41,830 nucleotides of DNA, from positions 1 through 41,830 of the forward strand of contig JANQGE010000036.1 in assembly GCA_028277485.1 (NCBI GenBank). The letters are read 5' to 3'. The notes under the pieces are model-generated. The model saw only the letters and a list, made by a program, of their open reading frames with translations, made no database searches and was not told the origin of the DNA. This document shows, piece after piece, positions 34,742-41,830 of the stretch. A program made the position numbers and the translations under genes. Every line of letters starts with the position of its first letter. The first letter of the stretch is position 1. This DNA comes from Chlorobium sp. (GTDB taxonomy: Bacteria > Bacteroidota > Chlorobiia > Chlorobiales > Chlorobiaceae).

Positions 34742-36148
34742 ATGTACAATGAACCTCTTTATTTCAACACTGCGTTCCTTCTGCACTCAATCGATGCATG
34801 GGAACAGGATCGTAAGGAACGATTTAACCTTACGTCCCTGACAGAATCCTTCCACGAATCGGTCCCCGCGCTGGACTTCATTGACTGGCAAATTACGGCT
34901 GTTGAACGCGGTTACGCTGAAACAATGCTCCCACTAATTCCCAACTCTTCCAATCAATATATTGCCCACCAAGGTCCCTTAATGCTGCTTGCCGCCGAAT
35001 ATACCGGCGGTCTTGCCCTGACATCTCTTTTCCACCTAGTACCAATAATCGGTTTCTGGCCATCTATTGACAATAACGCTGGTTATATGTGGGGCGCTAA
35101 AGCATCAATAAAATGGCTTACACCCAGTTGTCACAACCTGACATGCAAGGCACGAATAGAAAAAGACAAGTGGGAGGGACTGGCAAAAAGATTTGCGAAC
35201 AGCAATAAAGTAGTAGTCACTATTCCGGTCAAAATGTTCAACGGTGAACAGCTTGTTGCGGTAGCTGATTTTACCTACTGGGCGCAAGACATTAACGGTT
35301 TAAAACGAAATGCGTTTGATGTCGAGAAAATTGACCTCCTCTATGCACATAAGACAAAAACAACTGCAAAACTCATTGTCGGGCTTCGTGCCATAGAGCA
35401 GGAAAAAACCGTTGAAAAAAGAAGATTTGATGATCCTTATGCCTTTATGCTGGCGGGAAAACACGGTATAACTCTGGCCAGACGGTTCAGCATCGCTACT
35501 CCGCAGTTGCAAAATATGGTTGCTGCAAGAACAGTGCACCTCGACGAGGCCGTTATACAGTTTTCACAAGAAAAATCAACATTCAATGTTGTCAATATCG
35601 GTGCAGGCTACGACTGCAGGTTTTGGCGGTTGAGTATTGAAAACGCCTTTATATACGATCTCGATTTGCCCGTTATGTTGAACGAGAGAAAAAGGATTTT
35701 TGATTACAGCAAAAAGAATACGATCCGCAATATTGAGATAGATCTCGAAATCCAGTCTATAGATACGGTATTACGCGAAATAAACAGTTTTGATCCAAGT
35801 TTACCGACATTCTTTATCTGGGAGGGTGGATCCATGTATTTTCGGGATGAAAATATCGATACCATCTTCACCTCCATCATAAAGATCATGCCCCAAGGCT
35901 CCTGTATCTGGTTCGACTATGTTTCCGCAGCTCTTATCGAGGATACTACTGGCATCAAGGAAGTTGAAAATTTTACGAGAAATATGCGTAAAATGGGAGA
36001 ACCGTTTATTAATGGTTATAATGACATCAGTGTTCTTGCTGAAAAATATCACCTCACTATACAACAGGATATCCATTCAGGCACCGTTCTGGATATTGAA
36101 GAGGATATCTACAAACATTATGGTTTTTGTATTCTTAGAGGAGAATAA
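34742..36148 (+). CDS. Hotdog-methyltransferase fusion, candidate PhcB-like signal synthase
   Basis: 468 residues, two domains. Residues about 45-182 look like a hotdog fold of the YiiD-C/DUF4442 thioesterase-like kind (YIAHQGPLMLLAAEYTGGLAL, then ADFTYWAQD). Residues about 205-468 are a class I SAM methyltransferase of the leucine carboxyl methyltransferase (Ppm1/TIGR00027) type: DDPYAFML, VNIGAGYDCRFWRL (SAM motif, 284-297) and YDLDLPVML. That class methylates carboxyl groups. A hotdog domain binding an acyl chain plus a carboxyl methyltransferase would suit making a fatty-acid methyl ester. In Ralstonia, PhcB, a SAM methyltransferase, makes a 3-hydroxy fatty acid methyl ester signal and sits beside the sensor kinase gene phcS; here a CqsS/PhcS-like kinase follows 5 bp later. 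The codon use is visibly more AT-rich than that of the window's core genes. The substrate is inference. Confidence 0.75.
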   Translation: MYNEPLYFNTAFLLHSIDAWEQDRKERFNLTSLTESFHESVPALDFIDWQITAVERGYAETMLPLIPNSSNQYIAHQGPLMLLAAEYTGGLALTSLFHLVPIIGFWPSIDNNAGYMWGAKASIKWLTPSCHNLTCKARIEKDKWEGLAKRFANSNKVVVTIPVKMFNGEQLVAVADFTYWAQDINGLKRNAFDVEKIDLLYAHKTKTTAKLIVGLRAIEQEKTVEKRRFDDPYAFMLAGKHGITLARRFSIATPQLQNMVAARTVHLDEAVIQFSQEKSTFNVVNIGAGYDCRFWRLSIENAFIYDLDLPVMLNERKRIFDYSKKNTIRNIEIDLEIQSIDTVLREINSFDPSLPTFFIWEGGSMYFRDENIDTIFTSIIKIMPQGSCIWFDYVSAALIEDTTGIKEVENFTRNMRKMGEPFINGYNDISVLAEKYHLTIQQDIHSGTVLDIEEDIYKHYGFCILRGE

Positions 36149-36153
36149 CAATC

Positions 36154-38628
36154 ATGGCCTTCAGACATCCCCTAAAATCTGCTCTCCTGAAAAAGGGTGT
36201 GGATTTTCTCCGAAAAGATTATGAGCGCAACAAGCTCACTATAGATCTAACACGGTACATTGCTCTATGGGGGCATCCACTCTATTATGTAATCTGTGCT
36301 TACATTTTACCTCAACCTTATGAATCCGCTGTTTTGCGATTTGGCTCAGCGATCGCTTTTATTCCAATTTTGTTTTACAAACATTATCCGGAAAATGTCA
36401 GGCCTTGGCTGAACCTGTACTGGTATCTGTGGCTAACCTTTACATTCCCAGTCATATTTACGTACCTGATGTTGATGAATGACTTGTCTGGATTATGGCT
36501 GGTAGCTGAAACCGTAATGCTTCTTGTTTTCATAATATTCATTCCAAATCATTTAATCCTGACGTTTCTGCTGCTAAGCGGGCTCTCGATCGCCTATGCC
36601 GGTTATGTGTTTTCAACAGGAAACCATCTGATCATCACAAAGGAAATCATTGAATACTTCGTGTCGATCCCTGTAGCCATCTTGCTTGGCTTGGTAATCA
36701 GTTATACAAACAATAAAGGTGCAAAGGCCCAGGAGAGAAACCGGGTCCTGCAATCCCTTGCCGGCAGCATAGCCCATGAGATACGTAACCCGCTCGGACA
36801 GATACGTCACTGCCTGAACAGCATCCAGAACCTGCTGCCGCCTTTTCATCCAGAGCGGAGCACAGAGAAACTTAGTGAGAGGTCACTCGGCCGCATCTAT
36901 GATAGCGTGGCACACGGGCAAATGGCGGTGAAGCGCGGTGTGCAGGTGATCGATATGGTTCTCGGCGAGATTCGGGAAAAACCGATCGACCCGGACAGCT
37001 TTACCTATCTCTCGGCCGCACGGATCACCCGGAAAGCGCTCGATGAGTATGGTTATGACTCGGAGAGGGAGCGTGAGCGAGTCCATCTGGATATGCGCGA
37101 AACGTTTACCTTTCGCATTGACGAAACCCTCTTTGTCTTTGTCCTTTTCAACCTGCTGAAAAATGCGCTCTACTATCTCAGAAGCCACGCCGACAGCGAG
37201 ATCCGGATTCGGCTCAAGTGCGGGCGTGAGTACAATTATCTCTTTTTTCATGATACCGGACCGGGCATTGCCAAAGAGGACCTGCCGTACATCTTCGATA
37301 GTTTTCATACCAGCGGCAAAGGGGAAGGCACCGGCCTCGGGCTGGCTTACTGCAAACGGGTGATGAGAGCTTTCGGCGGGGATATCCGCTGCGACTCGGT
37401 GAAGGGGGAGTACACCGAGTTCACCCTGAGCTTTCCGGTTGTGGATACAAAAGAGCTGACCAATTACAACGCCCGCGTTATTGCAAACACACTCCCTGAT
37501 TTTCGCGGAAAGCGGTTGTTGATTGTCGATGATGAGCACCGCTACCGCATGACAGTCAGAGAGTATCTGTCCCCTCTAAAGGTAAAAATCGATGAGGCGG
37601 CGAATGGCCGTGAGGCTCTGGACCAGGCAGCCAAACACCACTACGATCTTATCATCATGGATCTGAACATGCCGCTGATGAACGGTTATGAGGCCGTCGA
37701 ACGGCTGCGCCGCGGTGAGGCTGGCGAAGAAGCAAGCCTCATCCCTGTCATCGCCCACAGTACCGGGTCGGCCTATATCACCCAGTCCATGTCGGAGAAG
37801 GCCGGAATACAGGCGCTGATTGCCAAGCCATGCAGCCAGGCCGAATTGATCAACATGTTGCAAGCAGTTCTCAATGCAGAGCCTTGCAGACAGCCCAAGA
37901 CCGTCATGCTTTCCGGCCGGCGGGTGCTGTTTGTCGATGACTCAGCCCCGAACCGGGACCTGCTTGCCATGAGCCTGACCGAAGCCGGCTTGCTGGTAGC
38001 GGTGGCCGGCAACGGAGCGGAGGGGTGGAATATGCTTCAGGAACAGGAGTTTGATCTCTTGATCACCGATATCCGGATGCCTGAAATGGACGGCCTGGAA
38101 CTGACCCGCCTGCTGCGCACCAGTGCCGAGCTGCATCTACGCCATCTGCCGGTTGTCGGTCTGAGCGGCACCGCTGAGGAGGAGGCCGCGAGAGCGGCAG
38201 GAATGGACAACTTCCAGCTTAAAACCAACAGCCTTGATTCCCTGCTCGCTTCCATAGGAAAGCTGCTCGCTTCGTCACCTACAGAGCAGCCAACAGATGT
38301 CACACCATCCCCGATACATTTCGCCGTTTCTGCTACATCGCACGGCCAGCGGCAGGCTGAGATGAAAAATCTTACCATGGCATTCCTCGACGAATTTCGC
38401 GATGCTTTGGCTATGATGCGCAAATCCCTGGCAGGGCACAATATCGACAACTTGCGGGAACAAGCACATAAGCTGAAGGGAAGTGCAGCACTTTTCGGCG
38501 CAAAGTCCGTACAACAAGCCGCTGAGACCCTGGAGCGAAATTGCCGGTCGGGACGGACGGAAGAGCTGGACAAGCAGGTGGAAAACCTGGCCGCTGCTCT
38601 GGATGAGCTGTCGAAGCAGGCAGTCTGA
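36154..38628 (+). CDS. CqsS/LqsS/PhcS-type hybrid sensor kinase with two receivers and Hpt
   Basis: 824 residues. Six or so membrane segments fill 34-185 and contain blocks I recognise from Vibrio CqsS: GHPLYYVICAYILPQPYES (CqsS has GFPAYY..PQSYEN) and MLMNDLSGLW (CqsS MLMNDWSTIW). Then HisKA with H208 (SIAHEIRNPLGQ), N box LLKNALYY (N337), ATP lid HDTGPGIA and GEGTGLGLAYC; receiver 1 (455-575, aspartate D503); receiver 2 (588-705, D639); Hpt (735-824, H772 in EQAHKLKGSAALFGA). A complete phosphorelay in one chain, but with no DNA-binding output. The ligand is probably an acyl-type autoinducer. The 5' sensor part is more AT-rich than the kinase and receiver part, hinting at a mosaic origin. 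Confidence 0.9.
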   Translation: MAFRHPLKSALLKKGVDFLRKDYERNKLTIDLTRYIALWGHPLYYVICAYILPQPYESAVLRFGSAIAFIPILFYKHYPENVRPWLNLYWYLWLTFTFPVIFTYLMLMNDLSGLWLVAETVMLLVFIIFIPNHLILTFLLLSGLSIAYAGYVFSTGNHLIITKEIIEYFVSIPVAILLGLVISYTNNKGAKAQERNRVLQSLAGSIAHEIRNPLGQIRHCLNSIQNLLPPFHPERSTEKLSERSLGRIYDSVAHGQMAVKRGVQVIDMVLGEIREKPIDPDSFTYLSAARITRKALDEYGYDSERERERVHLDMRETFTFRIDETLFVFVLFNLLKNALYYLRSHADSEIRIRLKCGREYNYLFFHDTGPGIAKEDLPYIFDSFHTSGKGEGTGLGLAYCKRVMRAFGGDIRCDSVKGEYTEFTLSFPVVDTKELTNYNARVIANTLPDFRGKRLLIVDDEHRYRMTVREYLSPLKVKIDEAANGREALDQAAKHHYDLIIMDLNMPLMNGYEAVERLRRGEAGEEASLIPVIAHSTGSAYITQSMSEKAGIQALIAKPCSQAELINMLQAVLNAEPCRQPKTVMLSGRRVLFVDDSAPNRDLLAMSLTEAGLLVAVAGNGAEGWNMLQEQEFDLLITDIRMPEMDGLELTRLLRTSAELHLRHLPVVGLSGTAEEEAARAAGMDNFQLKTNSLDSLLASIGKLLASSPTEQPTDVTPSPIHFAVSATSHGQRQAEMKNLTMAFLDEFRDALAMMRKSLAGHNIDNLREQAHKLKGSAALFGAKSVQQAAETLERNCRSGRTEELDKQVENLAAALDELSKQAV

Positions 38629-38659
38629 CGCTCCCAAAGCCTGGTTTCGTTCCAGACTG

Positions 38660-38673
38660 AATAGAGGTGCCCT
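38660..38673. repeat. Family A right-end remnant
   Basis: AATAGAGGTGCCCT, a bare terminal end between the kinase stop and the thioesterase start. No partner end within 200 bp. Confidence 0.6.
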
Positions 38674-38690
38674 AGTTTTACATCCTGATC

Positions 38691-39098
38691 ATGACAATTG
38701 CCGTGGAACCGTTTGAAATGCACATCGAGATCCGGCCGGAAGACATCGACCGGTTCGGTCATGTCAACAATCTGGTATACTTGAAATGGGTAATCAAGGC
38801 TGCCGTCGAACACTGGAAGACGATTGCTCCTCCTGCAGATCAAGAAAAGCTGATCTGGGTCGTTCGCCGTCATGAAATCGACTACAAAAAACAAGCCTAC
38901 AAAAGAGATGCCATCATTGCCAGAACCTGGATTGGCAAGGCATCCCGTCTGATGTTCGACCGACATACGGAGATACTGCGAGCCTCTGACCGGAAAATCC
39001 TGGCTGTAGCAAAGACGGTCTGGTGCCCGCTGGACATCAAAACCGGCAGGCCCGCCGACATAAGCCCTGAAACGCGCGCCCTCTTCAGCACCCCGTAA
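38691..39098 (+). CDS. Acyl-CoA thioesterase, YbgC/4HBT hotdog family
   Basis: 135 residues. The catalytic motif DIDRFGHVNNLVYLKWV (about 18-34, with the aspartate and the HVNN block) is that of the 4-hydroxybenzoyl-CoA thioesterase class. Members hydrolyse short or aromatic acyl-CoA. The gene starts 62 bp after the kinase gene in the same direction, with a repeat remnant between, so it might belong to the signalling group (supplying or removing an acyl substrate), but it could be a plain housekeeping thioesterase. A weak binding site precedes the ATG. Confidence 0.88.
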   Translation: MTIAVEPFEMHIEIRPEDIDRFGHVNNLVYLKWVIKAAVEHWKTIAPPADQEKLIWVVRRHEIDYKKQAYKRDAIIARTWIGKASRLMFDRHTEILRASDRKILAVAKTVWCPLDIKTGRPADISPETRALFSTP

Positions 39099-39099
39099 A

Positions 39100-39131
39100 G
39101 CACCTCTATAAAGGGCACCTCTCTTTATTAA
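39100..39131. repeat. Two family A left ends in tandem
   Basis: GCACCTCTATAA then AGGGCACCTCTCTTTATT stand next to each other just after the thioesterase stop. They look like scars of two insertions. Confidence 0.6.
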
Positions 39132-39168
39132 AAATTGAGGTATATTATTATTGACTTTTACCCCATCT

Positions 39169-39375
39169 AACCTGAATAATTCACCAAAGGAAAAAAAACT
39201 TAATCGGGATCGGGTTTCGGGATCGAAAGGGAATCAGTTGGCAGTTTTCAGTAGGCAGTGGGCAAAGGAAGAAAAGGAGTTAGGGAAAAGAAAAGATCGA
39301 TTCCCGATTCCGATAGCGACGGCGAACCCCGAAAGAAGAACAATCAGGGGTCGGGTGTTTGAACTCTCATGAATT
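39169..39375. mobile_element. Family B element, copy B2 (about 207 bp, inverted), with a 13-bp direct repeat
   Basis: Starts AACCTGAATAATTCACC, and its reverse strand matches copy B1 at GGTGAATTATTCAGGTT, CGCTATCGG-ATCGGGAATCG and TTCCCTTTCGA. TTACCCCATCTAA occurs at both borders (39158-39170 and 39374-39386), consistent with a target-site duplication. Shorter than B1 through an internal deletion. No gene inside. Confidence 0.7.
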
Positions 39376-39396
39376 ACCCCATCTAAAACAACAGAA

Positions 39397-39546
39397 ATGA
39401 AACGTCTTTTCTACGGGACAATATTCCTTCTGCTGCTGGCAGGCATACCGTTTTTAATAATAAGACAATTCTATCAGGGAAACCTGCCGGGCAAGCATTC
39501 CAGCCATCGCAAAGTCGGATGTGAAGTAAACACTGAAAGGAGATAA
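39397..39546 (+). CDS. Small single-pass membrane protein
   Basis: 49 residues starting MKRLFYGTIFLLLLAGIPFLIIRQF: basic front, one hydrophobic segment (7-23), then a polar tail with a cysteine. The stop TAA overlaps the next gene's ATG region (TAATGATG), so it is coupled with the four-helix protein. It lacks a clear ribosome binding site. It resembles no family I know. Confidence 0.45.
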   Translation: MKRLFYGTIFLLLLAGIPFLIIRQFYQGNLPGKHSSHRKVGCEVNTERR

Positions 39547-39548
39547 TG

Positions 39549-39917
39549 ATGAATAAAAAAAACTATATCATTGTTTCAGCCATACTATTTGGACTGGTCG
39601 CCCTGCTCCACCTGCTCCGAACATTAATGGGATGGGAAGTATTCATAGGCACCCATAGTCTTCCGGTTTCGAGATCGTGGATTGTGTTTGGCATTACGGT
39701 TTGTCTTGCTGCGTGGGCATTTCGAGGTTCAAAAGGATATGCTGTTGTCACAGCCATTCTTTTTGGGCTGGTGGGACTGCTTCACCTCTATCGTGCCTTA
39801 ATAACAGGAACAGTCATCTCAATCGACGAGTGGGTTGTTCCCGTTTCGGCTTCCTGGGTTGGTTTTGTAGTGTCAGCCGCCCTTTCCGCGTGGGGTTTTC
39901 ACTCTTACAGATCGTAA
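39549..39917 (+). CDS. Four-segment membrane protein made of two internal repeats
   Basis: 122 residues from the second of two adjacent ATGs, six bases after AGGAG. Two copies of a ~55-residue unit: AILFGLVALLHLLR...LPVSRSWIVFG...AAWAF and AILFGLVGLLHLYR...VPVSASWVGFV...SAWGF. Each holds two membrane helices with HL and a P-V-S-x-S-W turn. The family (DUF with repeated HLLR/SW motifs) is unknown in function. It is the downstream partner of the 49-residue membrane peptide. Confidence 0.8.
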   Translation: MNKKNYIIVSAILFGLVALLHLLRTLMGWEVFIGTHSLPVSRSWIVFGITVCLAAWAFRGSKGYAVVTAILFGLVGLLHLYRALITGTVISIDEWVVPVSASWVGFVVSAALSAWGFHSYRS

Positions 39918-39964
39918 AAAGCCCGGAACGTTGGGTATCCCGGGTCGGTAATACCAGATGCCCT

Positions 39965-40699
39965 TTAATCTTTGACGCAGCGGACAGAAAAACCACATTT
40001 CCGGTTGAAGCTGAAGCGATAAACGCCTTTTTCGTTGGTGGCCATTCCCCGAAACCAGACACGTCCGTGGTCAGCTTCGGTAGCAGTCCAGAACGCAGCG
40101 TACTTGCCGAAAAAATTAAACGGTCCATCGTTGTCACGATATCCCCCCGCACGTGCGGCGAAACCGGTTTCACCGGTCGCCCCGGTGTTGGGTTCGCTCC
40201 AGTGCTCCGTACCGGTTTCCTTGAGCTTGCCGCCGACATTCTGCTCACTGCCCCGGAACTCTACTTCTTCGACGTCTTCAGGTATCATACCGAGGTGCTG
40301 TTCGAGCTTTTGCCAATCCTCTTCTGTCGGAACACGCCACCCTTCCGGCGCGAGACCTCGCGGATCATTGACAGCATACCAGTTGTAAAGCTTTCCGTAC
40401 ATTTTTCCCTTTTCCGGATCGTTGTCTGACTCGCACCACGCTCCGGTTTCAAGGGTAACCCACTCGTCCAGATCAGCAACGCCGGGAACAGGGTCCCCGT
40501 TGCGGTAGCGCGCGACGGTGAGATTTTCGGCCATCCATGTCTGATCGCCTATTTTGACTGTCTTGTACGTATTCCCGTCAATATCCGTTACCGGCTCACC
40601 TTGCTGTATCAATTCAGGGCCTCCCTTTGCACATCCGGTAAAGAGCATCAAAGCAAACGCCACTGCGGGCAGCAGCGAAACGGACAAAAAACGCTTCAT
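39965..40699 (-). CDS. FISUMP-domain lipoprotein
   Basis: 244 residues. Lipoprotein signal MKRFLSVSLLPAVAFALMLF with TGC (cysteine 23). The rest is a Fibrobacter succinogenes major paralogous domain: DIDGNTYKTVKIGDQTWMAENL, YGKLYNWYAV, APEGWRVPTEEDW, GYRDNDGPF, WTATEAD and C-terminal RCVKD. Such proteins are found at the cell surface of Bacteroidota, Fibrobacterota and Chlorobiota and fold like C-type lectins; ligands are unknown. Converges on the four-helix membrane gene. Confidence 0.93.
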   Translation of the reverse strand: MKRFLSVSLLPAVAFALMLFTGCAKGGPELIQQGEPVTDIDGNTYKTVKIGDQTWMAENLTVARYRNGDPVPGVADLDEWVTLETGAWCESDNDPEKGKMYGKLYNWYAVNDPRGLAPEGWRVPTEEDWQKLEQHLGMIPEDVEEVEFRGSEQNVGGKLKETGTEHWSEPNTGATGETGFAARAGGYRDNDGPFNFFGKYAAFWTATEADHGRVWFRGMATNEKGVYRFSFNRKCGFSVRCVKD

Positions 40700-40837
40700 G
40701 ATAAAGAATCATTAGGGTTGACGATACGCAAAATGCCACAAGATAAAAAAAACAGGGTTATCAGGGCACTATTTCAGCCAGTTTGCCGTTAAGAGCAATC
40801 GTATTTTTATTTTACCAACCAATGAAAAGGAGTGATC

Positions 40838-41017
40838 ATGGAAGCAAAGGATACCGTCCTGGAAGTCATGCAAAAAGAAGGGAAAGCACTCAGCGCAGGA
40901 CAGATCGCAGAAATCAGCGGCCTGGACCGCAAACAGGTTGACAAAGCAATGAAAGCGCTGAAAGATGAAGAGCTGATTGTTTCTCCGAAGAGGTGTTACT
41001 GGGAACCGAAAAAATAA
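40838..41017 (+). CDS. Small winged-helix DNA-binding protein
   Basis: 59 residues from ATG 40838, with AAAAGGAG five bases ahead. The whole protein is one winged helix-turn-helix: ALSAGQIAEISGLDRKQVDKAMKALKDEELIVSPKRCYWEPKK. Related to small MarR-like or transcription-factor 'DNA-binding' proteins of archaea and anaerobes. Highly charged, cytoplasmic, monocistronic. Target unknown. Confidence 0.87.
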   Translation: MEAKDTVLEVMQKEGKALSAGQIAEISGLDRKQVDKAMKALKDEELIVSPKRCYWEPKK

Positions 41018-41078
41018 GGGCACCTCTATTAATTTGTCGTGAGCGCTACAAGGCGGACGGAGCGCAGAAACCGGAATC
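41018..41078. mobile_element. Family A element end, copy A6 (one end only)
   Basis: AGGGCACCTCTATTAATTTG followed by TCGTGAGCG and AAGGCGGACGGAGCGCAGAA, the same arrangement as A4. It begins one base after the winged-helix stop, so that gene ends at the insertion. Confidence 0.7.
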
Positions 41079-41092
41079 CTTGGCCCTTTTTG

Positions 41093-41377
41093 CTATTCGA
41101 GTCCTTTCGTATTGAAGAAATAGTCGATGATGTATTCACCTGCCTCCTGAATAGCTTTATCTATTGCCGATTCATCAGAGCACTCTTCCAGTAGTTCCAC
41201 TTCTTCTGCCAGACAAACATCTTTTGTCGAATCCTCATCCTCGATTGAGCAACTGTCGGGGTTTGTGAAAGGATTATCGGTAACGGTTTTTGATATCAGC
41301 CCTTTAAGTCTGGGAAAGACAACTCTTTCAAATACAAACCTGTCCCCCTCCTTGTATATCTTGAAGTCTTTACTCAT
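41093..41377 (-). CDS. Small acidic protein, uncharacterised
   Basis: 94 residues from ATG 41377 (MSKDFKIYKEGDRF). Acidic middle (SIEDEDSTKD, AEEVELLEECSDESAID) and a C-terminal helix. The start codon is the last codon before a family A element, whose end read on this strand gives AGAGGTGCCC immediately ahead of the ATG; that GAGGTG is a plausible ribosome binding site. The native upstream part may therefore have been cut off by the insertion. No family recognised. Confidence 0.6.
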   Translation of the reverse strand: MSKDFKIYKEGDRFVFERVVFPRLKGLISKTVTDNPFTNPDSCSIEDEDSTKDVCLAEEVELLEECSDESAIDKAIQEAGEYIIDYFFNTKGLE

Positions 41378-41520
41378 GGGCACCTCTATTTATTTATTCC
41401 ACGTTTCAATTGCTTCGTTGAGCGGTGCTCAAAATCCTCATGTACTCTGTGTACACTCCGGTTTCTGCGCTCCGTTCGCCTTGCACTTGAATCGCTCATG
41501 ACAATAAATAGAGGTGCCCT
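41378..41520. mobile_element. Family A element, copy A7 (143 bp, full length)
   Basis: GGGCACCTCTATTTATT at the left and AATAAATAGAGGTGCCC at the right. The best-preserved copy: interior TTGCTTCGTTGAGCGG, CTCATGTACTCTGTGTACAC, GCGCTCCGTTCGCC and CTCATGACAATAA. No open frame that is not repeat-derived. Confidence 0.85.
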
Positions 41521-41550
41521 CATGTCGATCTTGTCTTTTTCTAAAAAACA

Positions 41551-41640
41551 GCCACCTAAATTGAGCGATTGTCGAACATGCCGGAGATGCAAGGCACAGG
41601 GAACGCCGCTGTAGTGAACTACCGCAAGTTCACTGTAACG
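41551..41640. repeat. Second intergenic repeat with a hairpin; no gene to the window end
   Basis: Shares CCTAAATTG-GCGATTGT with the inverted copy at 3722-3748 and continues with a short hairpin: AGTGAAC (41613-41619) and GTTCACT (41628-41634). A second possible hairpin joins CCCTGTGAAAT and ATTTCACGGGG just after. From 41640 to 41830 I see no gene; AT-rich sequence near 41760 may be a promoter for something outside the window. Confidence 0.5.
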
Positions 41641-41830
41641 AAACAGATTCGGCCCTGTGAAATATCCGGTCTGATTTCACGGGGTCGGCAATCCCGAAAG
41701 GTTTCAACAAATGCGGCTCTTTATCAGTTTTCACTTTCACCCAACAGGTGAGGAATAATCTCACTATAAATACATTATAGCAGATTGCTCTTAATAAACT
41801 TACTATTATTGAGCTTTTGTTGAAACGCTC

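Overview
The window looks like a chromosomal piece of a green sulfur bacterium (Chlorobiota, Chlorobium/Prosthecochloris type). Reasons: a plant-type carotene desaturase of the CrtP/CrtQ clade, a complete propionate/methylmalonyl-CoA gene set with fused subunits, short intergenic repeats of the kind I associate with these genomes, and moderate GC. The genus call is inference; no rRNA or chlorosome gene is present to fix it.

Layout. 1-840: a decayed REP-associated tyrosine transposase with a four-unit tandem repeat, then a terminator and two tRNA genes (Pro-CGG, Arg-CCG) on the minus strand. 893-3268: a minus-strand operon ybaB-recR-crtQ. 3309-3796: debris (a transketolase-like fragment and repeat ends). 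3797-5818: ksgA (+) converging on an sbcD-like nuclease (-). 6123-14702: a plus-strand propionate cluster: propionyl-CoA synthetase, methylmalonyl-CoA epimerase, an AccA-AccD fused carboxyltransferase, a MutA-MutB fused methylmalonyl-CoA mutase and the MeaB chaperone. Together these would turn propionate into succinyl-CoA; a biotin carboxylase/BCCP must come from elsewhere. 14683-19468: universal stress protein, slipin plus NfeD pair, a short-chain dehydrogenase and a YugP-type membrane zinc protease.

19784-32536 is a complete type I-C CRISPR-Cas locus, all read on the minus strand: WYL regulator, cas3 split in two inside its HD domain, cas5c, cas8c, cas7, cas4, cas1, cas2, leader, then 52 repeats with 51 spacers. 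Four spacers overlap on one protospacer locus in diverged versions. Beyond the old (trailer) end lies a degenerate repeat separated from the array by about 350 bp that carry a small CxxC protein gene and the tail of another ORF.

32640-41830 is accessory: two lipoproteins, two families of short inverted-repeat elements (A, with ends like AGGGCACCTCTA; B, with ends like AACCTGAATAATTC), and a three-gene group that I consider the most interesting: a 45-codon ORF with a strong ribosome binding site, a hotdog-methyltransferase fusion, and an 824-residue kinase whose membrane sensor is clearly of the CqsS/LqsS/PhcS quorum-sensing type, with two receiver domains and an Hpt domain. No CqsA-type synthase is present; the gene order resembles a PhcB-PhcS (fatty-acid methyl ester) signalling pair. 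A small acyl-CoA thioesterase, small membrane proteins, a FISUMP lipoprotein and a winged-helix protein follow.
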